A stretch of DNA of 64,000 nt from Nitrospina sp. (GTDB lineage: Bacteria; Nitrospinota; Nitrospinia; Nitrospinales; VA-1), in the NCBI GenBank assembly GCA_018653085.1, contig JABIAY010000035.1, forward strand, positions 22,963 to 86,962. The letters are read 5' to 3'. The position numbers and the translations under genes were made by a program. Of the stretch, positions 1 to 8,462 are shown piece after piece. Every line of letters begins with the position of its first letter. Positions within the stretch are counted from its first letter, which is position 1. The notes under the pieces were generated by a model that ran no database searches, was not told where the DNA came from, and saw nothing but the letters and a program-made list of their open reading frames with translations.

Positions 1-493
1 AAGTCGATAATACCTTTTTGACCTGAGGTGATTCTGGAAGTTCTTGCAACAGGGTATGAATCGTTTTATTTTCCACCGGATGCATATAATCTCCGGCAAA
101 CTCACTGAGCGGTAAAAGGACAAAACGTCTTTTCGTCATTTCCGGGTGGGGGAGTGTGAGAGCAGTGGTATGAATCACGCGATCCTCATAAGCCAGTATA
201 TCCAAATCGATAATCCTTGGTCCCCACTTTTCCCGCCGTTCTCTACCCAGAGTCTTTTCAATTTTAAAAAGTGCATTCAGTAATGCTTCAGGAGTCAGGG
301 AAGTCCTTATGGCAACTGCCGTATTGACGAACCAGTCCTGCTCGATTTTGCCAACAGGTTCTGACTCGTAGAGGCTGGACCGGGCAATGACTTCAATTCC
401 CGGCGGGGTGTGGAGAAGGCGAATGGCCTGCTCGCAGTTTTCCGCCGGGATTCCAAGATTTGATCCGATTCCGATGAAGGCTTTATATTGCAT
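1..493 (-). CDS. folK: 2-amino-4-hydroxy-6-hydroxymethyldihydropteridine diphosphokinase (partial, 3' end off window)
   Basis: Folate biosynthesis kinase that pyrophosphorylates hydroxymethyl-dihydropterin with ATP before dihydropteroate synthase acts. The reverse strand reads from an ATG at 493 and stays open to base 1, giving about 164 codons. It begins MQYKAFIGIGSNLG, the HPPK N-terminal pterin-site motif. Around codons 90-105 it carries the family signature REKWGPRIIDLDIL, whose two Asp residues bind Mg. HPPKs are usually about 160 residues, so only the last few codons should be missing. No SD is obvious. Its downstream partner lies outside the window. Confidence 0.93.
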   Translation of the reverse strand, partial: MQYKAFIGIGSNLGIPAENCEQAIRLLHTPPGIEVIARSSLYESEPVGKIEQDWFVNTAVAIRTSLTPEALLNALFKIEKTLGRERREKWGPRIIDLDILAYEDRVIHTTALTLPHPEMTKRRFVLLPLSEFAGDYMHPVENKTIHTLLQELPESPQVKKVLST

Positions 494-630
494 AAAAAGA
501 ATTCGCTCTCCTTATGTGGGCTAGCCCAAGGGAGCGACTGGACAAAGATTTCTTGAGCCGAGAACACGGTTGCTCACCAAATAAGGCGATTACCCCTTCG
601 GGGCATGAGAGCCAAGGAAGAATATCACAG

Positions 631-746
631 GCACATTGGCCCCACGCCTAGCCCACTCCCGTGGGATGGAACTGGCAAGAGCTCTTTCAGCCGAGATAAC
701 TCTTTGCTAGCCTGAGAGAGTTATTGCACATTGGCCCCACGCCTAG
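631..746. repeat. 21-bp direct repeat pair and hairpin between folK and dapL
   Basis: The 256-bp spacer 494-749 holds no convincing gene. A 21-bp string starting gcacattggccccacgccta occurs exactly at 631-651 and 726-746, 95 bp apart, with looser similarity in the sequence before each copy (gccgaga followed by taac/acac). An inverted repeat taactct/agagtta at 697-703 and 717-723 sits just past the dapL stop and could fold in its transcript, but no U-tract follows. A small cccc-ttcg-gggg hairpin lies near 592. Purpose unknown: decayed repeat or processing element. Confidence 0.55.
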
Positions 747-749
747 TGG

Positions 750-1988
750 TTAGAATTCAAACTCTACGGTGGAAAGACGGGTTTTGATTTCCTTCATGAT
801 CTGGGTTTCTTCCTCTTCGCCCTTGGCCGCGAACGTTGCTGAAAACCGGACGTAGTGGCCGACATCATCCCAAGGGACGGTGGATATCAACATTTCGGTG
901 ATCATGAACTGGGAAAATTCCTCACCGTTTGCAAACCGACGCCCACCCTTGATTCCTTTGGGTGCCCCCACATAGAGAAAGAATGAGCCGCCGGGCATTT
1001 TCGCGTTGAAACCAACCGAGTTAAGCAGTTCAACCAGCATGGCTAGCCGGCGTTTGTACTTGGCAACGGTTCGGTCGGTGATTTCCGGATGTTCCAGCGC
1101 ATAAATTCCCGCTTTTTGGATTCCTGCAAACTGACCGGAGTCTATATTGTCTTTAACATGTGAGAAACCTTTCACAATGAGCTCATTACCAACAATAAAG
1201 GCAATGCGCCATCCTGTCATGTTATAGGCCTTTGAAAGGGAATGGAACTCAACGCCGACATCCATTGCTCCGGGTATCGATAAAAAACTTTCAGATTTCC
1301 CGTCATAAGTCAAAGATGCATAAGCCGCGTCTTGAATGATGATAATATTGTTTTGTTTCGCAAACTCAATGGCTTCCTCATAAAACTCGCGAGTGGCCTT
1401 GGCCCCTGTTGGATTATTAGGGTAATTCAATAACAAAATTTTCGCTCTCTTGCGAGTATCTGCATCGATGCCTTTTAAGTCTGGAAGAAACTGATTGGCT
1501 TCTGTCAGAGGCAAGTTGACAACTTCTCCACCCAGATATTGCGTGTGGGTTCCCATAACAGGATAGCCGGGAACGGTCATCAGAGTGATGTCCCCCGGGT
1601 TGATAAAGATTGCCGGTGTCATAGCCAGACCGGGTTTGGACCCGATGGTATGATTGACATGTTTGCCCGGTTCCAGTCCCTTAACGCCGAAAACAGTTTC
1701 CATATATTTGCAGGCGGCGGCCTTGAATTCATCGATTCCGTTATCTGTATAGCCTCTGTTTTCCGGTTTTTCCGCTTCCTGTTGCAGGGTTTTTACAACA
1801 CCGGGATCGGCCATTTCGTCTGGTTCACCGACTCCCATATCGAATAGTGTTTTTCCCGGGTTGGCCTCCATTGCCGCCCGCTTAGCTCGTTTGATTTTTT
1901 CAAATTTGTAAACCTTGGTGTCTTTACCGAATTGACTGCCGCCCAAGTTGTCGGCAAAAAGGGATTGAATATAACTTTCATCTGACAT
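750..1988 (-). CDS. dapL: LL-diaminopimelate aminotransferase
   Basis: PLP-dependent class I/II aminotransferase that converts tetrahydrodipicolinate plus glutamate directly to LL-diaminopimelate, bypassing the acylated DapC/D/E route for lysine and peptidoglycan. The 412-residue length matches the family. The motif LLLNYPNNPTGA appears near residue 185 and the PLP lysine motif HSLSKAYNMTGWR near residue 250. The ATG at 1988 has a GGAG SD about 9 nt upstream. A 159-bp gap separates it from the secreted repeat gene upstream, so it probably has its own promoter; a TATAAT string lies close to the start. Other class I aminotransferase activities are possible, but length and motifs favour DapL. 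Confidence 0.9.
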   Translation of the reverse strand: MSDESYIQSLFADNLGGSQFGKDTKVYKFEKIKRAKRAAMEANPGKTLFDMGVGEPDEMADPGVVKTLQQEAEKPENRGYTDNGIDEFKAAACKYMETVFGVKGLEPGKHVNHTIGSKPGLAMTPAIFINPGDITLMTVPGYPVMGTHTQYLGGEVVNLPLTEANQFLPDLKGIDADTRKRAKILLLNYPNNPTGAKATREFYEEAIEFAKQNNIIIIQDAAYASLTYDGKSESFLSIPGAMDVGVEFHSLSKAYNMTGWRIAFIVGNELIVKGFSHVKDNIDSGQFAGIQKAGIYALEHPEITDRTVAKYKRRLAMLVELLNSVGFNAKMPGGSFFLYVGAPKGIKGGRRFANGEEFSQFMITEMLISTVPWDDVGHYVRFSATFAAKGEEEETQIMKEIKTRLSTVEFEF

Positions 1989-2147
1989 TCTGAAACTCCA
2001 AATTATAATGAGGAAGATTTGATTGTGGGTTAAAAGAAGGGCTCAATCTAGCCAAAAATAGGACCTCTGTCAAGCGCTTCAAAGCTGATTTTTGAATGGC
2101 TGAATACTGAAATATTATTACTGTAAAGCGCAAGGTTTTGACACCCT

Positions 2148-3056
2148 TCACTCGCTTATTAATTGTCCCATTTTCCACAGGCGTCCTTTTTCGTCTGTAT
2201 AGATCACTTCTCCGGTTCCGGTGAAGCTGAAGTTCAGAATACGATGGGACCCGGCAGAAAGGTTCCGGTCTTCAAAATAAAGGTTTCTGGATGCACCGTC
2301 TGTCAGATAGGCGACCTGACCCTGGGTGTTTAGTTTGAATGCCTTTACTTTGACAGGTTTCTGGAGGACTTTGTTTTTATTTTTGAACAAGCGCCCCAAA
2401 TCATCCAGGTAAAATACGGTTGCCTGTGAATCGACCTTGAACTTCAGGACTTTTGCTGTATGAAGACTCATAGGTATCTGGTCGACATAGAGCAGGCCCA
2501 TGTCGTTAATATAAACAGCTCGACCATTTTGGGTTATTGCCAGATTGGGAGCGGAAAAAAAAGCACGGCTGGACGTTTCGCTTGTCTGGTAGAGGACCTT
2601 TCCTTGATTTTGGTTAAGAGGTTTCCCGTTTTTAAAAACGATTCCCTGATCGTTCAAGTACACGACATCTCCATTGGTAGAAACGAGATAGACGATTACC
2701 GCCCCTCCCAGACTTTCCAATTTCCCTGACTCATCAGATAGAAACGGGCCATTTCGGGTACGATAATACACCTTGCCGTTTCTACTCACTTTGAAATCCA
2801 GAACGGAAAAATGGGAAATCATTTTTCCGTTTTTTATCAGGACTGCGTTGCGGTTCTGGAGGTAAACAACATCTCCCTGGCAGGACGACTTGAGGGTAGG
2901 GGTATCATTGAGAACCTGATTGTTTTTGCATAGAGTATTACTGACTGCTGAACGGGTATCATCCCTTGAGTCATCATTAAAGGCCAAGGCCGGAGAAATG
3001 ATTGTAAGCAGTAACAGATAAGAAACGGGATAGATGCAGAGAGAGGAGAAACGCAT
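2148..3056 (-). CDS. Secreted protein with VYL-DxxG-LxKNG type repeats (unknown function)
   Basis: Not recognised as a named family. The 302-residue product starts with a signal peptide (hydrophobic SYLLLLTIISPALA, cleavage about residue 25). The rest is built of roughly nine 25-30 residue repeats of the form hhYLND-G-LFKNGK, alternating beta-strand-like segments and turns, as in beta-propeller or WG-type repeat proteins. Its ATG overlaps the cobT stop (TGATG), so it is translationally coupled as the last gene of the B12 riboswitch operon. An envelope role linked to corrinoid use is an inference from position only. Confidence 0.75.
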   Translation of the reverse strand: MRFSSLCIYPVSYLLLLTIISPALAFNDDSRDDTRSAVSNTLCKNNQVLNDTPTLKSSCQGDVVYLQNRNAVLIKNGKMISHFSVLDFKVSRNGKVYYRTRNGPFLSDESGKLESLGGAVIVYLVSTNGDVVYLNDQGIVFKNGKPLNQNQGKVLYQTSETSSRAFFSAPNLAITQNGRAVYINDMGLLYVDQIPMSLHTAKVLKFKVDSQATVFYLDDLGRLFKNKNKVLQKPVKVKAFKLNTQGQVAYLTDGASRNLYFEDRNLSAGSHRILNFSFTGTGEVIYTDEKGRLWKMGQLISE

Positions 3057-4120
3057 CAGTCTTTGGCACTACCTGAAATGCCAGCACTTTGGAAAGTTGC
3101 CATCTCAGAGTATATTTTCACTGCGGCTTCTATAAGGTTAAAAGCTAATACAGCCCCGGTTCCTTCTCCTAGCCGCATTTTCAAATCGAAAAGGGGGGGA
3201 GCTTGAAGCAGGTCAAAAAACACCTCATGCCCAGGCTCTGCCGAGCGGTGTGAAGAAAAAATATAATCTTTTATCGCGGGATTTAGCTTGATGGCCAGAG
3301 ATGCGCCGGCACTGGAAATAAAACCATCGATAACAACAGGAATATTTTTTGAAGCGGCACCCAGCAAAAGACCCATGATCCCGCCAATCTCGAATCCGCC
3401 TACTTTAGCGAGAATATCTATAGGGTCATCCAGGTCGGGGGCATGTCTTTCAAGTGCCTGCTGAATCACAGATATTTTTTTGTCCAGGGTCTTGTCATCA
3501 ATGCCTGTTCCCCGTCCCGTAACTTTATTTACGGGAAGGCCACTCAACACAGAAAATATTGCGGAACTGGCTGTGGTATTGCCTATTCCCATCTCGCCGG
3601 TGGCCAGGAGGTCAACGTCAGTGTCGGCAAGTTGTGCGGCGATCTGGATACCAATTGCGATGGCTTCTTCGGCCTCGGCTCGGGTCATGGCAGGTTCTTT
3701 AGCCAGGTTTCGGGTTCCGAAGGCTATTTTTCTATCCAGCAATTCCGGATGCGGGGCGAACTTATGGTTAACGCCAATATCTACCACTAATATTTCCGCG
3801 TTCTGTTGTTTTGCCAGAACATTTACGGCGGCTCCACCATCAAGAAAATTCTGCACCATTTGAGGAGTGACTTCGGCGGGATAAGCACTAATGCCTTCCT
3901 CGGTGACACCATGATCCGCCGCGAATATAATGACCGACTTTTTGTTGATAGCAGGTTGACTGGTGTCGCGGATGGCCGCGTATTTTTTTGCCAGATCTTC
4001 CAGAAGGCCGAGGCTTCCCGGGGGTTTAGTGAGGGAATCGAGATGAGTCTGAGCCGTCTCAAACCGAAGCAGTGGGATCGGTTTTATTGAGTTCAGGGTG
4101 TCTTGAATGAGATCAAGCAT
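3056..4120 (-). CDS. cobT: Nicotinate-nucleotide--dimethylbenzimidazole phosphoribosyltransferase
   Basis: Transfers phosphoribose from nicotinate mononucleotide to 5,6-dimethylbenzimidazole, making alpha-ribazole phosphate, the activated lower ligand of cobalamin. The 354 residues match CobT length. Motifs include LTKPPGSLGLLE near residue 30, IFAADHGVTEEGISAYP near 68, the glycine-rich GEMGIGNTTASSA near 175, and the conserved SSHRSAEPGH near 290 followed by the active-site Glu region RLGEGTGA. It lies 27 bp after the cytochrome c gene and overlaps the next gene by one base. BluB, which makes its substrate, is encoded upstream in the same operon as a CobU fusion. Confidence 0.96.
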   Translation of the reverse strand: MLDLIQDTLNSIKPIPLLRFETAQTHLDSLTKPPGSLGLLEDLAKKYAAIRDTSQPAINKKSVIIFAADHGVTEEGISAYPAEVTPQMVQNFLDGGAAVNVLAKQQNAEILVVDIGVNHKFAPHPELLDRKIAFGTRNLAKEPAMTRAEAEEAIAIGIQIAAQLADTDVDLLATGEMGIGNTTASSAIFSVLSGLPVNKVTGRGTGIDDKTLDKKISVIQQALERHAPDLDDPIDILAKVGGFEIGGIMGLLLGAASKNIPVVIDGFISSAGASLAIKLNPAIKDYIFSSHRSAEPGHEVFFDLLQAPPLFDLKMRLGEGTGAVLAFNLIEAAVKIYSEMATFQSAGISGSAKD

Positions 4121-4147
4121 GTTGATATGAGGTGATTGATAAAACCA

Positions 4148-4549
4148 TCATTTTCCTTGTGGGGAAGGTGTTGTTTTGCTTTCCTCTTCATCATCATCTT
4201 CTTCCGGTTCGAGTCCCGCCGCTTTTTGCGAATAACGCAGGTACTTGATGATTTCTGTGATTTCCTCAGACGTCACGTTCTTTTTTTGCGAAGGCATTTT
4301 ATCGGACCCGTCCAGCACCATTTCGCGGATATCTGTATCAGAGAAATTATCGGCAAGGTATTCCTCGTCAATGAGCCTGGGGGCCTGAGTATGCTTTCCC
4401 ATCGCGTCTGAGCCGTGGCAATTTGAACAAACTCTGTGGAAAACCTGTTGTCCCTTTTTAAACGGTTCCGGAACGTCCAGTGTGGGTTTTGGGGCGCATG
4501 AAAAAGAAAAAAGTACGCAAAACGATAAAAGAAGAGAAGGTTGCTTCAT
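4148..4549 (-). CDS. Exported monohaem cytochrome c
   Basis: A 133-residue single-haem c-type cytochrome. The N-terminus is hydrophobic (LLLSFCVLFSFSC), either a signal peptide or an imperfect lipobox at Cys18. One haem-binding motif, CSNCH, lies near residue 41, with a plausible distal Met in DKMPSQ near residue 85. The C-terminal tail is strongly acidic (EPEEDDDEEE). It starts 9 bp after the Ca-repeat gene stops and precedes cobT, so it sits inside the B12 operon. A periplasmic electron donor or acceptor is the likely role; the redox partner is unknown, though a corrin or metal reduction step would fit the context. Confidence 0.85.
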   Translation of the reverse strand: MKQPSLLLSFCVLFSFSCAPKPTLDVPEPFKKGQQVFHRVCSNCHGSDAMGKHTQAPRLIDEEYLADNFSDTDIREMVLDGSDKMPSQKKNVTSEEITEIIKYLRYSQKAAGLEPEEDDDEEESKTTPSPQGK

Positions 4550-4558
4550 GAGTCGGGG

Positions 4559-5299
4559 TCAGGGTTTCCTTTTTATAAGGTCTAGCTTTCCATCGTGGTT
4601 TCTGTCTACTTCAACGCGTTCCATTTTTCCGTACTCGTCAAAATATTCCCAACGGTCAACCTTGCCATTAAAGTTTGTATCGTGTTCCACTTTTATTAAG
4701 AGTGTAGAATTTTTAAAGTACTGCCACTGGTCCGGGTTTCCATCGTGGTTGATGTCGAAGTTGGTTGACTTCAGAGTCTCATCGTCCCCAAAAAATTCCC
4801 ACCGATCAATTTTTCCATCATGGGAAGCATCATATTCCACTCGGTCCATATGACCATCCTCAGAAAAATATTGGAAGACATCCATTTTGCCGTCCTGATT
4901 TTCATCAGTTTCCAGAAGTATCACTTTGTTACCTGGCCCATAGACTTCGCGCCAGTCAATTTGTCCGGAAAATTTGGAGTCTTTTTCAATATGTTTCAGA
5001 ATAAAGCCTTTGGCGTAATACTGCACTTGATCCAAAGTTCCATCAAAATTGCGGTCCAGTTCAACGCGGATGGGTTTTTCATTGCCGTCAAAAATATCTA
5101 TCTGATCAACTTTTCCATCGCCGTTTTTATCGTATTCCACTTTCAACAGACGGTCATCCTCTGATTTATGCTGCCATTGGTCCAGCTTGCCATCGAAATC
5201 ACTATCGACTTGGATCACCACAGCTTCCGCAAGGGAAGTCAGAGCTATAAAGAGGCATCCGCATAAAATACAAGTTTTCTGAAACCGGGTCGTCATCAT
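4559..5299 (-). CDS. Exported protein with eight DxDxDGxxD calcium-binding-like repeats
   Basis: A 246-residue protein with a signal peptide (ILCGCLFIALTSLAEA) followed by eight consecutive units of about 26 residues. Each contains an EF-hand/dockerin-like acidic loop such as DSDFDGKLDQWQ, DKNGDGKVDQID, DENQDGKMDVFQ or DRNHDGKLDLIK, usually followed by an aromatic WEYF/WQYF segment. These loops match the Asp pattern that coordinates Ca2+ or another divalent metal. Its ATG overlaps the tonB stop (ATGA), so it is coupled to TonB in the B12 operon. Function unknown; metal binding in the periplasm or at the cell surface is inferred from the loops. Confidence 0.82.
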   Translation of the reverse strand: MMTTRFQKTCILCGCLFIALTSLAEAVVIQVDSDFDGKLDQWQHKSEDDRLLKVEYDKNGDGKVDQIDIFDGNEKPIRVELDRNFDGTLDQVQYYAKGFILKHIEKDSKFSGQIDWREVYGPGNKVILLETDENQDGKMDVFQYFSEDGHMDRVEYDASHDGKIDRWEFFGDDETLKSTNFDINHDGNPDQWQYFKNSTLLIKVEHDTNFNGKVDRWEYFDEYGKMERVEVDRNHDGKLDLIKRKP

Positions 5300-6357
5300 G
5301 GTTCCGCTAGTATAAAGGAAATGGGGAGCTTAAATCTAATAGAATCCAATTTGAGTGCTTCCGGGAATTTTGGGTAAGGGACGGCATTTTTCACCGCACC
5401 CAGCGCGGCCTCGTTCAAAATCTCATAGGGCGAATAAGAGGCGATAGAAGAGCTTAAAAGTTCTCCATTGCGTGCCAGCCTGAATTCTATGATGGGTTTT
5501 CCTTCCCATCCCCGTTTTCGGGCCAAGGGAGGGTAATATTTTGCTTTTGCGATTCTTCCCCATACGCTGGAGGAAAATCCTTTACGAATAGAATCCAAGT
5601 CTTCACCGGAAGAATCTATTTCTCCGCCAGGAGGACTGGATTTTGAAGGTGCCGAGACTTGTAAAGCGTCTTCTCCCATATCATCAACGAAATCGGAGGG
5701 TATGGATGCTACCTGAACAGCATTAGTTTTTGAAGCCGTTATTCCAAGTTCCACCTTATGTATTCCTGGTGATGCTGTCATGGGAGCGGAAAAAATTTCT
5801 TCCGGTATCGCTCTGGCTGTAATCCCTCCCCGAGATGAGGGCAAGGAGTGTGCCGAATGGAAAGAAACCTTCGCAGGGTTCAAGTCGATTGTTCTGCCCA
5901 AACCGGGTGTAGGAGTCCGGGCGGTATAGGTTGTACTTGACTTGGCTCGCAGAACCGTTTTGCCAGTCAAGGGAGCCGGTTTTGTGGATAAAAACTCTAC
6001 CAATCTGGGAGTGCTGGCTTGGATAGGCAATGGGCCTTTCCTTGAGACATTACTGGTATGTCGCTGGGCTGGCTGGAACGATTGCGGTGTTTCCAGTGTT
6101 GTGGGTTTACTTGGTTTTGAGGTTTCCTGATGAGCTACCGCTAATGTATTTACTCGGTTAATTTCTTGAGCAGACTTGATTTTTTCGGGCTCCAGAAAAA
6201 CCGTTGCGATTTTTATAGGGGGTACTTCAGGTTTGGAGGCGGTTTTTTCCCAGGACAGGAATATCAAGCTGGCCATCAACAGAGCATGAATGCCAGTAGA
6301 GATACCCATTGGAAGGGCTAATAAATTTCTGCCTGAACGCCTGAATACCATACTCAT
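5296..6357 (-). CDS. tonB: TonB energy-transducing protein
   Basis: Inner-membrane anchored protein that couples the proton-motive force of ExbB-type channels to outer-membrane receptors. The 353 residues show the TonB layout: a short N-terminus, one TM segment (ISTGIHALLMASLIFLSW, about residues 18-36), a long Pro/Ser/Thr-rich periplasmic spacer, and a C-terminal TonB domain from about residue 265 (YPPLARKRGWEG, then VKNAVPYPKFPE). It starts 4 bp after cbiB. Its natural partners are encoded at the other end of the same operon: the TonB-dependent receptor (17527-19365) and an ExbB-like protein with a DUF2149 protein. Confidence 0.92.
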   Translation of the reverse strand: MSMVFRRSGRNLLALPMGISTGIHALLMASLIFLSWEKTASKPEVPPIKIATVFLEPEKIKSAQEINRVNTLAVAHQETSKPSKPTTLETPQSFQPAQRHTSNVSRKGPLPIQASTPRLVEFLSTKPAPLTGKTVLRAKSSTTYTARTPTPGLGRTIDLNPAKVSFHSAHSLPSSRGGITARAIPEEIFSAPMTASPGIHKVELGITASKTNAVQVASIPSDFVDDMGEDALQVSAPSKSSPPGGEIDSSGEDLDSIRKGFSSSVWGRIAKAKYYPPLARKRGWEGKPIIEFRLARNGELLSSSIASYSPYEILNEAALGAVKNAVPYPKFPEALKLDSIRFKLPISFILAEP

Positions 6358-6361
6358 AAAT

Positions 6362-7312
6362 TTAAGAAATAACCGTTAATAAAGTTACTGAAATTATTAT
6401 GGCCAATGCCAACAGGGAAGTTGTGAACATAATTTTATGGCTTTGGCTGATGTCGGATAATTCAAGTTCGCGCAAATTGTCCCCAATGAACGGTTTTACA
6501 TTTATTTTTCCAGAATAAAAACTGGTTCCTCCAAGGCGTACTCCCAGTGCTCCCGCCATAGCGGCCTCGGGCAATCCTGAATTGGGACTGGGGTGTTTGG
6601 AGCCATCTCGCATTGCCATTGCAAGGGAATTTCTGCCACTCAGTCCGCAAAGGGCCGCGCTTACAGCAATGACAGGTAAGGCCAGTCTCGCTGGAAACCA
6701 GTTTGCCAGATCATCCAGACGGGCAGAAGCCCAACCAAAATCCCGATAGGTATCGTTTTTATAGCCAAATAATGAATCCATTGTGTTGATGGCCTTAAAA
6801 GCAACCGCCAACGGAGCACCTCCAAGCACGGCAAAAAATAAAGGGGCGATGATTCCATCTACGGTACTTTCTGCAACCGTTTCCACCGTAGCTCTAACAA
6901 TTTCCCCCTTTTCAAGGTTGGTAGTGTCGCGCCCGACAATATTTGACAAGCTTTCTCTGGCTTTAAAAAGATTGGGTTCCTTGAGATATTGCAATACAGG
7001 CCGACTTTCATCAAAGAGGCTTCGCACGGACAAGGTGGTATAAATAAAAAAACCGGATGCCACCCAGCCCAGCCATGGTTGAACTTGGTCCAATCCTCGA
7101 ACAATCAGCCATACTGATACAAAAGAGACGGCGACAACAGTTATTGTTGTGATTATTCCTGCTAGCCTGAGGTTGGAAAAAGTTTTCCGGGAAAAGGCTT
7201 CCACACCGCAAGCCAGACGCGCAATGATTTTTACAGGATGGGGAAAACCTTTAGGATCCCCTATTAAAAGATCGGCGATAAAGGCAATGGCGATTTGATA
7301 AGTCAAACTCAT
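6362..7312 (-). CDS. cbiB: Adenosylcobinamide-phosphate synthase CbiB
   Basis: Inner-membrane enzyme that condenses adenosylcobyric acid with (R)-1-aminopropan-2-yl phosphate to form adenosylcobinamide phosphate. The 316 residues contain several TM helices and the family motifs IADLLIGDPKGFPHPV at the N-terminus, IVGRDTTNL near residue 128, and ATVETVAESTVDGIIAPLFF near 145. The SPNSGLPEAAMAGALGVRLGG segment near 245 is also typical; parts are shown here in short form. Spacing to cobD is 4 bp. Its aminopropanol-phosphate substrate comes from the neighbouring threonine-phosphate decarboxylase. In Pseudomonas-style naming this gene would be cobD. Confidence 0.95.
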   Translation of the reverse strand: MSLTYQIAIAFIADLLIGDPKGFPHPVKIIARLACGVEAFSRKTFSNLRLAGIITTITVVAVSFVSVWLIVRGLDQVQPWLGWVASGFFIYTTLSVRSLFDESRPVLQYLKEPNLFKARESLSNIVGRDTTNLEKGEIVRATVETVAESTVDGIIAPLFFAVLGGAPLAVAFKAINTMDSLFGYKNDTYRDFGWASARLDDLANWFPARLALPVIAVSAALCGLSGRNSLAMAMRDGSKHPSPNSGLPEAAMAGALGVRLGGTSFYSGKINVKPFIGDNLRELELSDISQSHKIMFTTSLLALAIIISVTLLTVIS

Positions 7313-7316
7313 TTTT

Positions 7317-8462
7317 TTAAATCCGGTCCCGGGATGAAAAATATTCAGTCATCGAATGCAATAACTTTTGGTTGTCTTCTCGCTCCCTCAATGAAATTCG
7401 GAAAAAACTTTCATCGAGTCCGCGAAAGTTCCCACAGTTTCTTATAAGGAGAGACTGCGATAACAAATGCTGATATAAACCTCTGGCAACTTCGGCGCTT
7501 TGGTCTCGTGTGCGGATTAAGAAAAAATTGGTTTCAGAAGGAAAAGTTTCGACTTGCGTTACAGACTTTAAAGTCTCAAGCATAAAACTCCTTTCATGCC
7601 TGACCCAGTTCAGGGTTCTCTCCTTAAAGGCACTATCCAAAATAACTTCCGCCCCTACGGCCTGGGCTAAAGCGTTTACCGACCATGGATATTGGTAGGG
7701 GGCTATTTGCCGGATTCTTTCCGGGTGCAGGATGCCGTATCCAATTCTAAGCCCGGGAATCGAATAAAACTTGGTCAGGGATCGAACCAGAATCGTGTTT
7801 GGACTCCTCGTCAATAAGTTCCACGCGGAATTATCGACGGAAGAAAAATCGATGAAAGCCTCATCAATAATTAAAATAATATTTCGGTCCTCGCAGTATT
7901 CCTGAAAAGAAGGGAGAAATTCACTATAGAGTTTTCCGGTGGGACTGGCAGGGTGACCTAAAACAAGGGCTCCAAGTTGCTTGATGGCATCCAGTTTCGG
8001 GAATAACAGTGAAGGCTCGATTTGGAAACCATTGTTCGCCGCCAAGGCAATTGAATGAGGGCGAAAGCCAAATGCCGTGAAAGATTTTTCATATTCGGAG
8101 AAACACGGATCCAAGATAGCTACCTCTTGCCCTTCGCGGAGTAAATGGGGGAGAAGATAAATCAACTCTGTGGAACCGTTTGTCACCCGAATCCAATCCT
8201 CAGGAACTCCTGTAGTCTGAGAAATACTTTGCGTAACGACTGAGCAATGAGGATCTGGGTATTCCTTTAAGAGCCGTGGTGTTTCCAATAACAATTGAGA
8301 TACACAGCCGGGCGGGGATAAAGGATTGATGCTGGCACTGAAATCAATGAGTGTATCCGGGTCGGTTCCGCAAGTCTTAGCGATGGCCTGCGGATTTCCG
8401 CCGTGAGTGGGATAGGGGGTGTCCGCTGATTGCAGATTTATAGAGGATTTTTTATCAATCAT
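7317..8462 (-). CDS. cobD: L-threonine-O-3-phosphate decarboxylase (CobD)
   Basis: PLP enzyme related to histidinol-phosphate aminotransferases that makes (R)-1-aminopropan-2-ol O-2-phosphate for CbiB. The 381 residues include HGGNPQAIAKTCG and DFSASINPLSPPG at the N-terminus, both typical of CobD, GHPASPTGKLY near 215, and the PLP lysine motif SLTKFYSIPGLRIGYG near 265. Its start overlaps the 3' end of the cobU-bluB fusion by 8 bases, indicating coupling. A HisC function is the main alternative, but location between B12 genes and the N-terminal motif favour CobD. No L-threonine kinase gene (pduX or equivalent) was recognised in the window. Confidence 0.93.
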   Translation of the reverse strand: MIDKKSSINLQSADTPYPTHGGNPQAIAKTCGTDPDTLIDFSASINPLSPPGCVSQLLLETPRLLKEYPDPHCSVVTQSISQTTGVPEDWIRVTNGSTELIYLLPHLLREGQEVAILDPCFSEYEKSFTAFGFRPHSIALAANNGFQIEPSLLFPKLDAIKQLGALVLGHPASPTGKLYSEFLPSFQEYCEDRNIILIIDEAFIDFSSVDNSAWNLLTRSPNTILVRSLTKFYSIPGLRIGYGILHPERIRQIAPYQYPWSVNALAQAVGAEVILDSAFKERTLNWVRHERSFMLETLKSVTQVETFPSETNFFLIRTRDQSAEVARGLYQHLLSQSLLIRNCGNFRGLDESFFRISLREREDNQKLLHSMTEYFSSRDRI

